Assembly: GCA_020073465.1 (NCBI GenBank)
Contig: JAIQFC010000029.1
Location: 1 to 64,000 of the forward strand
Reading direction: 5' to 3'
Length of the DNA: 64,000 bases
Source: Terriglobia bacterium
GTDB taxonomy: Bacteria > Acidobacteriota > Terriglobia > Terriglobales > Acidobacteriaceae
Positions 25,446 through 34,396 of the stretch are shown piece after piece (the first letter of the stretch is position 1; each line of letters opens with the position of its first letter). A model generated the notes under the pieces. That model was not told where the DNA came from and made no database searches. It saw nothing but the letters and a program-made list of their open reading frames with translations. The position numbers were made by a program, and so were the translations under genes.

Positions 25446-25769
25446 GTGTCCGAAGAAGCGCGGACCGGAAAAAGGTTTCCCCTGCATTTGCCGATCAAGA
25501 TACACCAGGCAGAAGTGGGCGGAGAAGCCAAGGGAGTCACAGGAGATCTGAGCGCGGCCGGAGTGTACATCCGCGCGGATGCCTCGCTGGACGTTGGCTC
25601 GCCCGTGGAATTTGAAATCACGCTGCCGCCGGATGTGACGGGCGGCACCGAGAACGTGAAGATCCAGTGCAAGGGACGCGTGGTCCGCACGGATGAATCC
25701 GGCAAAGGCGATGAAGGCCGCGGAGTGGCGTGCGTGATCGACTCATACGAGTTCATCAGGAACTCCTAA
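25446..25769 (+). CDS. PilZ-domain protein
   Basis: 107 residues if started at the GTG at 25446, which has GAGGAGGAAC immediately upstream. Shows the PilZ fold pattern TGKRFPLHLPIKI (the usual RxxxR c-di-GMP switch is only partly kept), GVTGDLSAAGVYIRAD (the D/NxSxxG motif) and a closing strand GVACVIDSYEF. PilZ proteins bind cyclic di-GMP and change their interactions. With one arginine of the switch weak, ligand binding is uncertain. The NarL-like regulator gene follows 34 bases downstream, which suggests an operon. Confidence 0.8.
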   Translation: MSEEARTGKRFPLHLPIKIHQAEVGGEAKGVTGDLSAAGVYIRADASLDVGSPVEFEITLPPDVTGGTENVKIQCKGRVVRTDESGKGDEGRGVACVIDSYEFIRNS

Positions 25770-25803
25770 CCTTTTGCAGCGACTTTTGGGGAGCGTTGAA
25801 AAC

Positions 25804-26478
25804 ATGCTCAAACTGATTCTGGCCGACAACCAGGCGATCTTCCGGGCGGGCATCGCCAAAGTGCTCGCCGTAGAAGATGAGATGCGCATCGTGGCTCAGG
25901 CGCAGACGCCCGAACAGATGTTCATGGCCCTGGACAAATTCCGCGCCGCGGTCTTGATTGTGGCAGCGGGATTTCACAATGACTTTGCCGGCATCGTGCA
26001 GGCGGCAAACCGCGCCAAGACCCGCGTGGTCGTTTTGGCGGACACGGGCGAGAGCGCGCAGCGGCACATGTCGAATGGCGCGCACGGGGTCGTCTACCGT
26101 AACGTGACCAGCGCCGCGTTGGTCGACTGTGTCCGCAAGGTGGCGCGTAACGAGACCTGGGTGCAGGATGTCGCCGTGCCCAGCGAGCTCACCGAGAACG
26201 ATATGGTCGGATTGCGCGTCCGCGACCGGCTGACGGCGAAAGAGCTGCGCATCGTGGCGCTCATCGTGCAAGGCTACAAGAACAAGGAAATTGCCTCACA
26301 GCTCGGCACCACCGAGCAGGTGATCAAGAACTACCTGCGCAACGTGTACGACAAGATCGGCGTTTCGGACCGGCTGGAACTGGCGCTGTTCACCATCCAT
26401 CACCGGATCCTGAATGAAGCCGCCGCGGCAACTGCGGCAGGGACCGTGCCACAACCGCCGGCAGGAGTCACGCCGTAG
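25804..26478 (+). CDS. NarL/LuxR-type regulator with degenerate receiver
   Basis: 224 residues from the ATG at 25804; a TTG ten codons earlier is possible. The receiver-like domain (1-118) keeps the fold, but the acidic pair is reduced to ADN, the phosphoacceptor Asp position reads VLIVAAG, the switch Thr/Ser position is VVLAD, and the Lys position is Arg (VVYRN). It cannot be phosphorylated in the usual way. The output is a clear LuxR HTH (about 145-205): LTAKELRIVALIVQGYKNKEIASQL, then VIKNYLRNVYDKIGVSDR. Co-directional with the PilZ gene and followed by a strong terminator. Control may instead come from a ligand or partner protein. Confidence 0.85.
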   Translation: MLKLILADNQAIFRAGIAKVLAVEDEMRIVAQAQTPEQMFMALDKFRAAVLIVAAGFHNDFAGIVQAANRAKTRVVVLADTGESAQRHMSNGAHGVVYRNVTSAALVDCVRKVARNETWVQDVAVPSELTENDMVGLRVRDRLTAKELRIVALIVQGYKNKEIASQLGTTEQVIKNYLRNVYDKIGVSDRLELALFTIHHRILNEAAAATAAGTVPQPPAGVTP

Positions 26479-26503
26479 GCGTTCCGTTCGTTTACCAAAA
26501 GAA

Positions 26504-26535
26504 AAAGGCCGCCTGCAAGGGCGGCCTTTGTTCTG
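26504..26535. terminator. Intrinsic terminator, bidirectional
   Basis: Perfect stem AAAGGCCGCC (26504-26513) / GGCGGCCTTT (26520-26529) with a short loop, T-rich on the plus side and A-rich before it. It ends the NarL-like gene at 26478 and also serves the converging M28 peptidase gene. Confidence 0.9.
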
Positions 26536-26563
26536 CCTTCGTTCTTTTGGTCCAGAGTCACGT

Positions 26564-28282
26564 TTAGTCCCCGGCACTGGCCGAACCCGCATGGCGTGGA
26601 CCGAACTTTGTGCCGAAGAAATCTTCCTTATTCCAGGCGGGAACCTCGTCATGCTGGGCCACTTCATATCCAATCAGGAGATTTAAGGCCGATCCTTTAG
26701 CCGCCGACTCGAAATCGATCGGCTGGTCGATGTTGTCGAGAGGCGTGTGATATCGGGTGACCAGCCATTTTTTGATCACATCGAAGCCGTTGGTTTTGGG
26801 GTCGGTCGCCTTTATTCCGTCCTGAATGTCGACCGCGGGCACACCCTGCAGCACGAAGGAGTACTGGTCGCTGCGAATGAAGCTTACCTCCTCCGGCATG
26901 GGATCTGGACTCAGCTCGTATCCCATCCGACGGGCAGCCGATGTGACTTCGTTGCCCAGCGTGGAGTGCTCCGCGCCCAGTGCGACCACGTCCTTCATGG
27001 AAAAGAAACAGCCAGGAGCGCCATCAATGTTGATGTTGGCCACGATCGACTTGAGAGAGACCGTGGGAAAGTGAGCAAAATAGTCAGAACCCAGCAGGCC
27101 CATCTCCTCCCCGGTCACGAAAACAAACAGCACGGACCGGCGAGGGGCCCGCGGCAAACTGGCATAGGCGCGGGCAATTTCCAGCAGCGTCGCGGTGCCG
27201 GATGCATTGTCGAGGGCGCCATGGCAGACGTTGTCCCCTTCCACGGCCGGACAGGTTCCGAGATGATCGACGTGTGCGGTATAGACCACGTACTGGTCGC
27301 GAAGGGCCGGGTCGGAGCCCTTCAGTTCGGCGATGATGTTGGGACTCTGCAACACGGTCTGCGTGCTCACAGTGTGGATGTGCGCACTGACCGGCATGGA
27401 GAACGATTGGGGCTGGCTCGCGCGCGCGGAGGAAAAAGCCTGTTCCAGCGTTCGGGGCGCTCCGGCAAAAAGAGCCTCCGCACCCTGCTGGCTCAGTAGA
27501 GCGCTGCCTCGCAGTTCCGGGAAGAAATCGTGGGGAGTTCCATTCTTGTCCAGCCAGTGCATTTCCCCCACCTGGATCTGGGGGACAAGCCACTCCCAGG
27601 GATACCGCTTCACGTCCTCGGGCAGCATGATGGACAGGACGCCCACGGCGCCGTGTGCAACTGCATTTCTGGCCTTCACGATGCCATCCGAATAGTAGGC
27701 ACGCTCGGTGGAAGGAAAGCGCGAGGGAGCGCCATAGATGGTGGCGATGAGTTTCCCGCGCACATCGACACCCGCGTAGTCGTCATAGTTCTGATCCGGC
27801 GCCGTAACGCCGAAGCCCACGAATACGATGGGAGCGTTGACGTCACTCTCAGCGCTGACGGGCTCCTTGGCCGGGAGGTTTCCGGAACTGGCAAACCACG
27901 CGTCGAGGACGTAGTCCCTGGCGTCCACCAGCTTTCGCTCCTTGCCGCCCGCCGACAGGACAACCGAACTCGTGGAAGCTGCGACGACCGCCTTTTGCAG
28001 TGGAACGGGCTGGAACCACGCGCCTTTCAGGCCGGGCTGAAGACCCATGCCCTCGAGTTGGGTGGCCACGTAACGGGCAGCGACATCGTAACCGGGCGTG
28101 CCGGGAGCGCGTCCCTGCAGCAGGCTGTCGGACAGGAACCGGATATGGGCGCGAATCTGTTCCGGACGGATGGTCTTCATGGCCTTCTCAACCGCGGCGA
28201 GATCCTGTGGGCTCAGTTGCTGTGCGAACAGTGTGGTTGAGAAACAGATCAGGCAGACAACTGCACCGAGGCGAAGCATCAT
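26564..28282 (-). CDS. Secreted M28-family zinc peptidase with PA domain
   Basis: 572 residues from tandem ATGs at 28282/28279, behind GGAGAG. Signal peptide LGAVVCLICFSTTLFAQQ. A protease-associated insert (about 130-260: APIVFVGFGVTAP, DYAGVDVRGKLIA, HGAVGVL) splits the catalytic domain. Di-zinc site residues are visible in HVDHLG, GALDNASGTA and VTGEEMGLLGSDY (catalytic Glu-Glu), with a further ligand in NINIDGAP and a late HTPLDN. These are aminopeptidases acting outside the cytoplasm on peptides. Normal length; monocistronic by context. Confidence 0.9.
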   Translation of the reverse strand: MMLRLGAVVCLICFSTTLFAQQLSPQDLAAVEKAMKTIRPEQIRAHIRFLSDSLLQGRAPGTPGYDVAARYVATQLEGMGLQPGLKGAWFQPVPLQKAVVAASTSSVVLSAGGKERKLVDARDYVLDAWFASSGNLPAKEPVSAESDVNAPIVFVGFGVTAPDQNYDDYAGVDVRGKLIATIYGAPSRFPSTERAYYSDGIVKARNAVAHGAVGVLSIMLPEDVKRYPWEWLVPQIQVGEMHWLDKNGTPHDFFPELRGSALLSQQGAEALFAGAPRTLEQAFSSARASQPQSFSMPVSAHIHTVSTQTVLQSPNIIAELKGSDPALRDQYVVYTAHVDHLGTCPAVEGDNVCHGALDNASGTATLLEIARAYASLPRAPRRSVLFVFVTGEEMGLLGSDYFAHFPTVSLKSIVANINIDGAPGCFFSMKDVVALGAEHSTLGNEVTSAARRMGYELSPDPMPEEVSFIRSDQYSFVLQGVPAVDIQDGIKATDPKTNGFDVIKKWLVTRYHTPLDNIDQPIDFESAAKGSALNLLIGYEVAQHDEVPAWNKEDFFGTKFGPRHAGSASAGD

Positions 28283-28448
28283 CGCAATGGCTCTCCAGTC
28301 TGAATTGGAATCACGTTCAACGACGATCGCGGTACTCAGATGCAGGTGAATCCTATTGTAGGGTAGACGAATCACGAACGGTTTCGTTTAGAACGAAACT
28401 GCTTGCCTTCCTGGCGCACCAGCCGTGCCTGCAGAAGTGGCGTTAACT

Positions 28449-30044
28449 TCAGCTGATCTTCTCTCCGACCGCCTTCGCCTGGGTGAACAGGTACAGATAG
28501 TCGGGACCGCCGGACTTCGAATCCGTGCCTGACATGTTGAAGCCGCCGAAGGGATGCGCTCCCACCATGGCCCCGGTGCACTTGCGGTTGATGTACAGGT
28601 TGCCAACGTGGAACTCGCGGATGGCGCGCTCGATCTTGTCGTGCGATTTCGTGTAGACGGCGCCGGTGAGCCCGAACTCAGTGTCGTTGGCGATTTCGAG
28701 GGCGTGGTCGAAACCTCGAGCTTTGATCACGGCCAGCACCGGACCGAAAATTTCTTCCTGCTCGAGCTTTGACTTCGGGGGAATATCGGCGATCACCGTG
28801 GGCTTTATGAAGTAGCCTTCTCCGGCCTCGGTGGCGCGTTCCCCGCCCGTGATGAGGCGTCCGTCTTTCTTGCCCTGCTCAATGTAAGCGAGAATCGTCT
28901 TCATCGATCCTTCATTGATGACGGCGCCCATGTTGCTGTTTTCGGCGGGGTCGCCAACGGTAATCTGCTCGACGCGAGCTTTCAGTTGCTCCAGGAACTT
29001 GTCGTAAACGCGCTCGTCTACGATGACACGGGAGCACGCTGAGCACTTCTGGCCCTGGAAGCCGAATGCGGCCTGCGCCGTGCCTTCCACGGCGGCGTCA
29101 ATATCGCCGTCCGCATCGACGATCATTGCATCCTTGCCGCCCATTTCGAGAATCGTGCGCTTGATCCAGAGCTGGCCAGGAGCCTGGGTTGCGGCAACCT
29201 GGTTGATGTGAAGTCCCACCTCGCGGGAGCCTGTGAACGCGATGTAACGCGTCTTGGGATGAGCAACAACGGCATCTCCGAAGCTTGCACCGGCGCCGGG
29301 ACAGAAGTTGACAACACCCTCCGGCAACCCGACCTCTTCCAGCAGTTCGATGAACTTCGCGGCGATGGTCGGCGAATCGCTCGATGGCTTGAGAATCACG
29401 GTGTTGCCGCTGACAATCGAGGCCAGCGTCATGCCGGCCATGATGGCGCAGGGAAAATTCCACGGCGGAATCACGGCGCCCACACCCAGCGGGATGTACA
29501 TCAGAGAGTCGCGCTCGCCGGGCATTTGCACCGGAGTTTCCACCTTGGCGAAGCGCAGCGCCTCCCGGGCATAGAACTCGCAGAAGTCGATGGTCTCGGA
29601 GATATCGGCGTCAGCCTCGGCCCAGTTCTTGCTGACTTCGAAAACCAGCCAAGCCATGTATTCCATCTTGCGCTGGCGCAACAGGTCGCCGGCGCGGAAC
29701 AGCAGGCTGGCGCGTTCTTCGACCGAGGTGCGACTCCAGGAGGCGAAGGCTGCCAACGCGGCCTGCATCGCAGGCTTGACATGCTCTTTGTTGGCTTTTT
29801 GATGGAGGCCAACAATCTCCGAAGGCCGCGCTGGATTCAGCGACTTGATTTTGTCCGTGGTCTTCACCCGCTTGCCGCCGATGATCAGGTCATACTCGCG
29901 GCCCAGCTGGCTGCGAACTTTTGTGAGCGCAGCGCGCATCTTGCGGGCATTCTCTTCCTTGCGGAAATCGAAGAACGGTTCGTTTACAAACGGGCCCTGA
30001 TGGAGGGCTGTGCGCGGTCGGACGGGGGCTTCGACAGTCGCCAT
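28449..30044 (-). CDS. pruA: L-glutamate gamma-semialdehyde (P5C) dehydrogenase
   Basis: 531 residues from the ATG at 30044, with GAGGTG upstream. NAD-dependent oxidation of 1-pyrroline-5-carboxylate/glutamate semialdehyde to glutamate, the second step of proline and arginine catabolism. Shows PWNFPCAIMAGM, GNTVILKPSSDSP, the nucleotide-site FTGSREVG, the catalytic Glu in LEMGGKDAMIV and the catalytic Cys in GQKCSACSR, and a C-terminal GGFNMSGTDSKSGG. The long N-terminal part (NEPFFDF) is typical of the RocA/PruA group rather than general aldehyde dehydrogenases. No proline dehydrogenase gene is adjacent. Confidence 0.93.
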   Translation of the reverse strand: MATVEAPVRPRTALHQGPFVNEPFFDFRKEENARKMRAALTKVRSQLGREYDLIIGGKRVKTTDKIKSLNPARPSEIVGLHQKANKEHVKPAMQAALAAFASWSRTSVEERASLLFRAGDLLRQRKMEYMAWLVFEVSKNWAEADADISETIDFCEFYAREALRFAKVETPVQMPGERDSLMYIPLGVGAVIPPWNFPCAIMAGMTLASIVSGNTVILKPSSDSPTIAAKFIELLEEVGLPEGVVNFCPGAGASFGDAVVAHPKTRYIAFTGSREVGLHINQVAATQAPGQLWIKRTILEMGGKDAMIVDADGDIDAAVEGTAQAAFGFQGQKCSACSRVIVDERVYDKFLEQLKARVEQITVGDPAENSNMGAVINEGSMKTILAYIEQGKKDGRLITGGERATEAGEGYFIKPTVIADIPPKSKLEQEEIFGPVLAVIKARGFDHALEIANDTEFGLTGAVYTKSHDKIERAIREFHVGNLYINRKCTGAMVGAHPFGGFNMSGTDSKSGGPDYLYLFTQAKAVGEKIS

Positions 30045-30120
30045 GAATTGCACCTCGGAAGGAGTTTCTGGTCCGGGATCGGACGAGCTTGTTCTAAGAA
30101 TGACGCTTTATTGTAGCACC

Positions 30121-30205
30121 GGGGGACAGCTAACCCGCCGCCTCGCTGCGCTCGGCGGGACAGCCGAAAGCCTGCCCTGAGCGAAGTCGAAGGGCGGCTG
30201 TCCCT
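30121..30205. repeat. Imperfect inverted repeat element
   Basis: GGGACAGC near 30123 and GCTGTCCC near 30197 bracket further inverted segments (CCCGCCGCCTCGCTGCGCTCGGCGGG). It lies between pruA and the next minus-strand gene and resembles repeat modules scattered in intergenic DNA of related genomes. Confidence 0.5.
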
Positions 30206-30231
30206 ACGCGAGCATTGGCTGACACACACTC

Positions 30232-30639
30232 TTAGCGCCAGTCGTCGCGATCATGCCCTCGGTAGTGGTCGTCGCGATCGCGATCGCGGCGGTAGCCGTA
30301 GGCCGAATAACCTTCACGGTAGCCGTTGACGTATCCGTCGCGATAGGCCTTCTTGTAGTGGCCACGCGAGCCCATCCAATGTTCATAGCCGCCGTCGCCG
30401 TCATCCCATAGCTGGCTTTTGAAGTTGTAGCGGTAACCTTGCATGCGGTCGTAGCGTCCGCGTTGCACGCCGTCCTGATATCCGTTGCGGTATCCGTGCT
30501 CGCGGGCCTCGTCGTGGTGATCGTAGTAGTCATCGCCGTCATGTGCCCAAGCCAGGCTGCCGAGTGCCAGCGACACCACCGCCGCCAGCGCCGCCAATCG
30601 CACACCTCGCAACATCCTCATCCGCATCCTCCGCAACAT
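30232..30639 (-). CDS. Small secreted Tyr/Asp/Gly-rich protein
   Basis: 135 residues from the ATG at 30639, behind GAGGTG. A signal peptide (RLAALAAVVSLALGSLAWA) is followed by about 100 residues dense in Tyr, Asp, Arg, Gly and His. Repeated GYxxGY/DGY units occur (HGYRNGYQDGVQRGRYD, YRDGYVNGYREGYSAYGY) and the tail is DRDRDDHYRGHDRDD. Short secreted proteins with YxxGYxxG repeats recur in Acidobacteria; they may bind metal or surfaces. No enzyme motif. The ORF is well formed and has a good ribosome binding site. Confidence 0.65.
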   Translation of the reverse strand: MLRRMRMRMLRGVRLAALAAVVSLALGSLAWAHDGDDYYDHHDEAREHGYRNGYQDGVQRGRYDRMQGYRYNFKSQLWDDGDGGYEHWMGSRGHYKKAYRDGYVNGYREGYSAYGYRRDRDRDDHYRGHDRDDWR

Positions 30640-30977
30640 AGTCACCTCCGCGACGAAGCCAGGTAAGCTTCGATTCTGACATTTGGGATGCGGGGTTTCC
30701 CTGCTGCGATGCCCGCTCGTGAGGTACGGGAATCTCGCAGGCGCCACCAGTCTTGCTGATGCGGATCGAGACGCGCAACTTTCTTTTCGATCTTGTGTTT
30801 ACGCAGCGCTCAAAGCAGGGTGGTGGTGTTGAGTAAATTCTGAAACCACCATGGACACGAAGTCTCACGAAGGATGCACTCCGCTTGTGCGGGATCAAAG
30901 TCCGGTTCGCGGTTCACTGGGCGCGGTGTTAGACTCGAACGTTTTCATGGCGATCGCGCAGGCGAGAGGTGGAGGAT
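30640..30977. other. Divergent promoter region
   Basis: About 340 bases between the minus-strand secreted-protein gene and the plus-strand dehydrogenase gene. No further gene or repeat is seen; promoters are expected. Confidence 0.35.
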
Positions 30978-31826
30978 ATGGAGATCAAGCGCGTAGGAGT
31001 TGTGGGCGCGGGTACGATGGGCAATGGCATCGCGCATGTGTTTGCCCGCTGCGGTTATTCGGTGGTTCTGTGCGATGTAGGGCAGCGTTTTCTCGACCGT
31101 GCGCTCGAAACCATTACGAAGAATCTTGACCGCGAGATCGTGAAGAACAAGATCACGCCGGACGACAAGGCGTCGACGTTAAAGCGGATCGAAGCCGTGG
31201 TGGACCGCCCAAAGCTGGCGGATTGCGACTTCGTCATTGAAGCAGCCACGGAGAAGTTCGAGACTAAGACTGAAATCTTTCGCGACCTGGAGCGGCTGAC
31301 TCGACCCGAAATTATTCTCGCATCGAACACCTCTTCCATCTCGATCACCAGGCTGGCCGCGCAGACGAAGAGGCCGGACAAAGTGATTGGGATGCACTTC
31401 TTCAATCCGGTGCCGGTGATGAAACTGGTGGAGGTGATCCGCGGCCTGGCCACTTCGCAGGAAACCTTCGCGACAGTACGCGACCTGGCAGTGCAGCTGG
31501 AAAAGACCCCTGTCGAGGTGAACGACGCGCCGGGCTTCGTTTCCAACCGCGTGCTCATGCCGCTGCTCAATGAGGCCATGTACACGGTGATGGAAGGTGT
31601 CGCGACAGCCGAGGCCGTCGATGAAGTCTTCAAGCTGGGCATGGCGCATCCCATGGGGCCGCTGACGCTGGCGGACTTCATCGGGCTCGACGTTTGCCTC
31701 GATATCATGCGCGTGCTCCACGATGGGTTGGGCGATCCCAAATACCGGCCGTGCCCGCTGCTGATCAAGATGGTCGACGCGGGATGGCTGGGGAGAAAGA
31801 GCGGGAGAGGGTTCTACAAGTATTGA
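30978..31826 (+). CDS. hbd: 3-hydroxybutyryl-CoA (3-hydroxyacyl-CoA) dehydrogenase
   Basis: 282 residues, the usual length of the stand-alone enzyme. NAD(P)-dependent interconversion of 3-hydroxyacyl-CoA and 3-oxoacyl-CoA in fatty acid or butyrate metabolism. Rossmann motif [16 protein letters not shown] at the N-terminus, the catalytic His-containing segment [36 protein letters not shown], and the closing [12 protein letters not shown] and [11 protein letters not shown]. The ATG at 30978 sits only 2 bases after GGTGGAGG; a GTG nine bases upstream is an alternative start. Confidence 0.93.
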   Translation: MEIKRVGVVGAGTMGNGIAHVFARCGYSVVLCDVGQRFLDRALETITKNLDREIVKNKITPDDKASTLKRIEAVVDRPKLADCDFVIEAATEKFETKTEIFRDLERLTRPEIILASNTSSISITRLAAQTKRPDKVIGMHFFNPVPVMKLVEVIRGLATSQETFATVRDLAVQLEKTPVEVNDAPGFVSNRVLMPLLNEAMYTVMEGVATAEAVDEVFKLGMAHPMGPLTLADFIGLDVCLDIMRVLHDGLGDPKYRPCPLLIKMVDAGWLGRKSGRGFYKY

Positions 31827-31828
31827 GA

Positions 31829-31881
31829 ATTGTTGATTGTTGATTGCTGATTGTTGATTGCTGATTTTCGATTGGCGATTG
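31829..31881 (+). repeat. Heptamer tandem array (TTGATTG type)
   Basis: Seven-base units TTGATTG, TTGATTG, CTGATTG, TTGATTG, CTGATTT, TCGATTG, GCGATTG directly after the hbd stop codon. Only the direct arm is seen at this locus. Confidence 0.85.
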
Positions 31882-31897
31882 AAAACGCGCAGCCGAA

Positions 31898-32278
31898 ATG
31901 ACAAGCCCGGGAACCACGTGTCCAGCCTCGAAACCAGCAACCAGAAGCGACTGGCCGTTCTACTTACTGGCGGCGGTGTCAGGCATCGCTACGGGATGGG
32001 CGGATGTCGCCATCAACGACCTGCTGTTCACCGCGCTGTTGGTAGTGGCGTCGTGCATGTTGCTGGGGCTGCTGCGTCCGCGCTGGCCGTGGCGGTGGGT
32101 GGTCGCGGTGGGAGCCTTCATCCCGCTGACCGAACTTGCCGCCTATCTGATCAGCACGGTGAAGCCTACTCGCGCCCAGATTTATGGATCGTTTCTGGCA
32201 TCTCTGCCGGGTGTTGCAGGGGCTTACGGCGGCTCGTTCATGCACAGGGTGGTGCAGAATCTGCGGCAGGGAAAGTAA
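31898..32278 (+). CDS. Small membrane protein, function unknown
   Basis: 126 residues with a Thr/Pro-rich start and three or four hydrophobic segments (FYLLAAVSGIATGWADVAI, LLFTALLVVASCMLLGLL, WVVAVGAFIPLTELAAYLI, GSFLASLPGVAGAYGGSF). No family was recognised and no strong ribosome binding site precedes the ATG, but the hydrophobic pattern and length support a real gene. It lies between hbd and the MBL hydrolase on the same strand, flanked by heptamer arrays. Confidence 0.55.
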   Translation: MTSPGTTCPASKPATRSDWPFYLLAAVSGIATGWADVAINDLLFTALLVVASCMLLGLLRPRWPWRWVVAVGAFIPLTELAAYLISTVKPTRAQIYGSFLASLPGVAGAYGGSFMHRVVQNLRQGK

Positions 32279-32295
32279 CAGCCGAGGCTGGTGTC

Positions 32296-32381
32296 GGGTC
32301 TTAGGTCTTAGGTCTTGGCCCTCGCATCCTACCTGGCACCCGGGCCTAAGCCCGAAGACCAAACACCTAAGACCTGAGATC
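32296..32381. repeat. Heptamer array with inverted arm (GGTCTTA type)
   Basis: Direct arm GGTCTTA/GGTCTTA/GGTCTTG at about 32296-32320; inverted arm GGCCTAA/GCCCGAA/GACCAAA/CACCTAA/GACCTGA at about 32342-32381. Together they could fold into a long imperfect hairpin between the membrane-protein gene and the MBL gene. Confidence 0.85.
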
Positions 32382-32477
32382 TGCTTTCGACCACTTTCCC
32401 GATCGATCCTCCCCAAAGGTATCGGCTAACCAAAAAGTTACTCCCGATTCCACAGGTCACACGCGTATGCTGCGATC

Positions 32478-33281
32478 ATGGGCGTGAGTGTGTCTACGCT
32501 GGCCAGCGGCAGCCGGGGGAATTGCGCCATGGTGGCCACGGCGCGCACCAGGATTCTGGTCGATGCCGGAATCTCCTGCCGCGAGACCTTCAAGCGCATG
32601 AAAGCGCTGGGAGAAGATCCGCATTCGCTGTCCGCGATTCTGATCACGCACGAGCATTCCGACCACGTTTACGGGCTGGCAACGCTGGCGAAGAAGCTCC
32701 GCATCCCAATCTTCATGACGGGAGCGACGCACCAGGCCTGGGCGCGCGCGATGAAGGACGAAAACGGCGAACAGCCGCAGCTCGAGAAGCTGGAGAAATT
32801 CGAATCGGGCCACAGCTTTCAAGTCGGCGACATCGCGGTGAAACCATTCACCATTCCCCACGACGCAGCCGATCCGGTCGGATTCACCTTTCGCGCGGAT
32901 GGAATCAAGGTGGGCGTTGCCACCGATCTCGGCTATTTGCCGGTCAGCGTCCGCGATCACCTGCGCGGCTGCGATGTGCTGGTGATGGAGTCGAATCACG
33001 ACCTGGAAATGCTGCGCGGCGGGCCGTATCCGTGGTCCGTGAAACAGCGGGTAATGAGCCGGGTGGGGCACCTCTCGAACGACGCTCTCGCAGATTTCTT
33101 TGCTAACGACTATGATAATAGCGCAGCGTTTGTGGTGCTGGCGCATCTCTCTGAGCAGAACAATCACCCGGAGATAGCCCGGAGAGAGGCAGAAAAGGCG
33201 CTCGCGAGCCGTGGCGGACTGTTCCACAACCGTGTGCTGCTGGCGGCTCAGTCTGAAGCGTTAGAGCCGATCCGGCTATAG
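32478..33281 (+). CDS. MBL-fold metallo-hydrolase (YycJ/WalJ-like)
   Basis: 267 residues. Metallo-beta-lactamase fold with THEHSDHVYGL (di-metal His/Asp motif), IPHDAADPVGF, GVATDLGYL and ESNHDLEMLR, and a late HLSNDALADF/LAHLSEQNN. The N-terminal SVSTLASGSRGNC and the ESNHD motif are characteristic of the YycJ/WalJ group, proposed exonuclease-like hydrolases acting on DNA in the cytoplasm. Full length. The next small membrane gene follows 34 bases downstream. Confidence 0.88.
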   Translation: MGVSVSTLASGSRGNCAMVATARTRILVDAGISCRETFKRMKALGEDPHSLSAILITHEHSDHVYGLATLAKKLRIPIFMTGATHQAWARAMKDENGEQPQLEKLEKFESGHSFQVGDIAVKPFTIPHDAADPVGFTFRADGIKVGVATDLGYLPVSVRDHLRGCDVLVMESNHDLEMLRGGPYPWSVKQRVMSRVGHLSNDALADFFANDYDNSAAFVVLAHLSEQNNHPEIARREAEKALASRGGLFHNRVLLAAQSEALEPIRL

Positions 33282-33315
33282 CGGGAGTTCCGAACTGAGT
33301 GGCCGCAGTTTACCC

Positions 33316-33759
33316 ATGAGTCAGCAGTGTGTTGATCCCATCGTAGGCAAGATTCTGGCGGGCTGGCGGTACGACATTTCCGGCCTGGCGCCGGAGATGC
33401 GCGGCGACTACGAGAGCCACTTCGCCTCCTGCGAACACTGCCGCAGCCGGCAGCGAATCCACCGCATGATCGATGTGGGACTGATTGCCCTGGCATCGGT
33501 TTCCGCGGGAGTCTTTCTGCTGGCCTTTGGCGTCATCCGCCACTTTGGCCCGCGCCATGCCTTCTGGCTCGAAATTGCTGCGCTCGCGGGTTTTGCCTTG
33601 TCGGCGTTGATCTGGCTGGGAGTGGCGGTGGCCACTCCGGCTCCGGTCACCGTGCTGGACGCGGCCAAAGAGGGCGCGCGGCGCGTGCATGACCGCCTGC
33701 CCGAGGAAATCCGTCAGCGCTTGCCGGAAGAAATTCGCATCAAGCTTACGGGGACATAG
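33316..33759 (+). CDS. Small membrane protein with zinc-finger-like N-terminus
   Basis: 147 residues. An N-terminal motif HFASCEHC (about 35-42) resembles the HxxxCxxC zinc finger of anti-sigma-type proteins. Two hydrophobic helices follow (GLIALASVSAGVFLLAFGVI and WLEIAALAGFALSALIWLGVAV), then an amphipathic C-terminal tail (RRVHDRLPEEIRQRLPEEIR). No sigma factor gene is adjacent. Function unknown; 34 bases downstream of the MBL gene and possibly co-transcribed. Confidence 0.6.
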   Translation: MSQQCVDPIVGKILAGWRYDISGLAPEMRGDYESHFASCEHCRSRQRIHRMIDVGLIALASVSAGVFLLAFGVIRHFGPRHAFWLEIAALAGFALSALIWLGVAVATPAPVTVLDAAKEGARRVHDRLPEEIRQRLPEEIRIKLTGT

Positions 33760-33967
33760 CCGTGACACAGTTGGGCGCAGACGTAAGTTTCCATTCGAAG
33801 CCGACCCGGCGGGAAGTGGTCTCGTAACAGATCCTTTGTGCGGATGCGTCCGGAGCTGGACCAGCATAACCATGCCCCGTAGGCGCGTAATGCGGAGATA
33901 TTGCCTAGACCGATTCCATACAAAAAAGTGGTGACCAGCGCCTGCCTGTGCGCGAGAATGTTATGTT

Positions 33968-34396
33968 ATGCGCCCGGTAATCAGGATGCTGAGGCTGACG
34001 CAACTGGTCATGCTGACCAGCATCATCGTCTACGCGGTGGTAGGGGAGGTTGCCGGCTCCCATCCAAAAGCTGTTGACCCGACTTTGACTTACGCTTTCA
34101 CGACCCTTGCGGTGGCGTTTGTGGGTGTGATCTTCGTGGTGCGGCGTACGCTGGTTCTGCGTTCCGCGGAAGGCCTGGCGGGTAATCCCGACAACACGCT
34201 GACTCTGAATCACTGGAAGACCGGCTACCTCGCAACCTACACACTGTGCGAGGCGCTCGCGCTACTCGGTCTGGTCTTGCGGTTTTTTGGCTACAACCTG
34301 CAACAAAGCCTTCCCTACTATGCCGGCGGGTTTGTGCTGCTGTTCTTCTTCGGACCGAAAACGCCTGTCCGCGGCCCTGCCAACGCTAGTACTTGA
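33968..34396 (+). CDS. Membrane protein, function unknown
   Basis: 142 residues with four probable membrane segments ([68 protein letters not shown]) separated by short loops. No family was recognised. The last 11 bases overlap the 3' end of msrA on the other strand. Confidence 0.6.
   Translation: MRPVIRMLRLTQLVMLTSIIVYAVVGEVAGSHPKAVDPTLTYAFTTLAVAFVGVIFVVRRTLVLRSAEGLAGNPDNTLTLNHWKTGYLATYTLCEALALLGLVLRFFGYNLQQSLPYYAGGFVLLFFFGPKTPVRGPANAST

Noticed and set aside
31829-31881. Possible CRISPR-like repeat cluster
   Set aside because: Period is 7 bp without unique spacers; it is a degenerate tandem array, and no cas genes are in the window.
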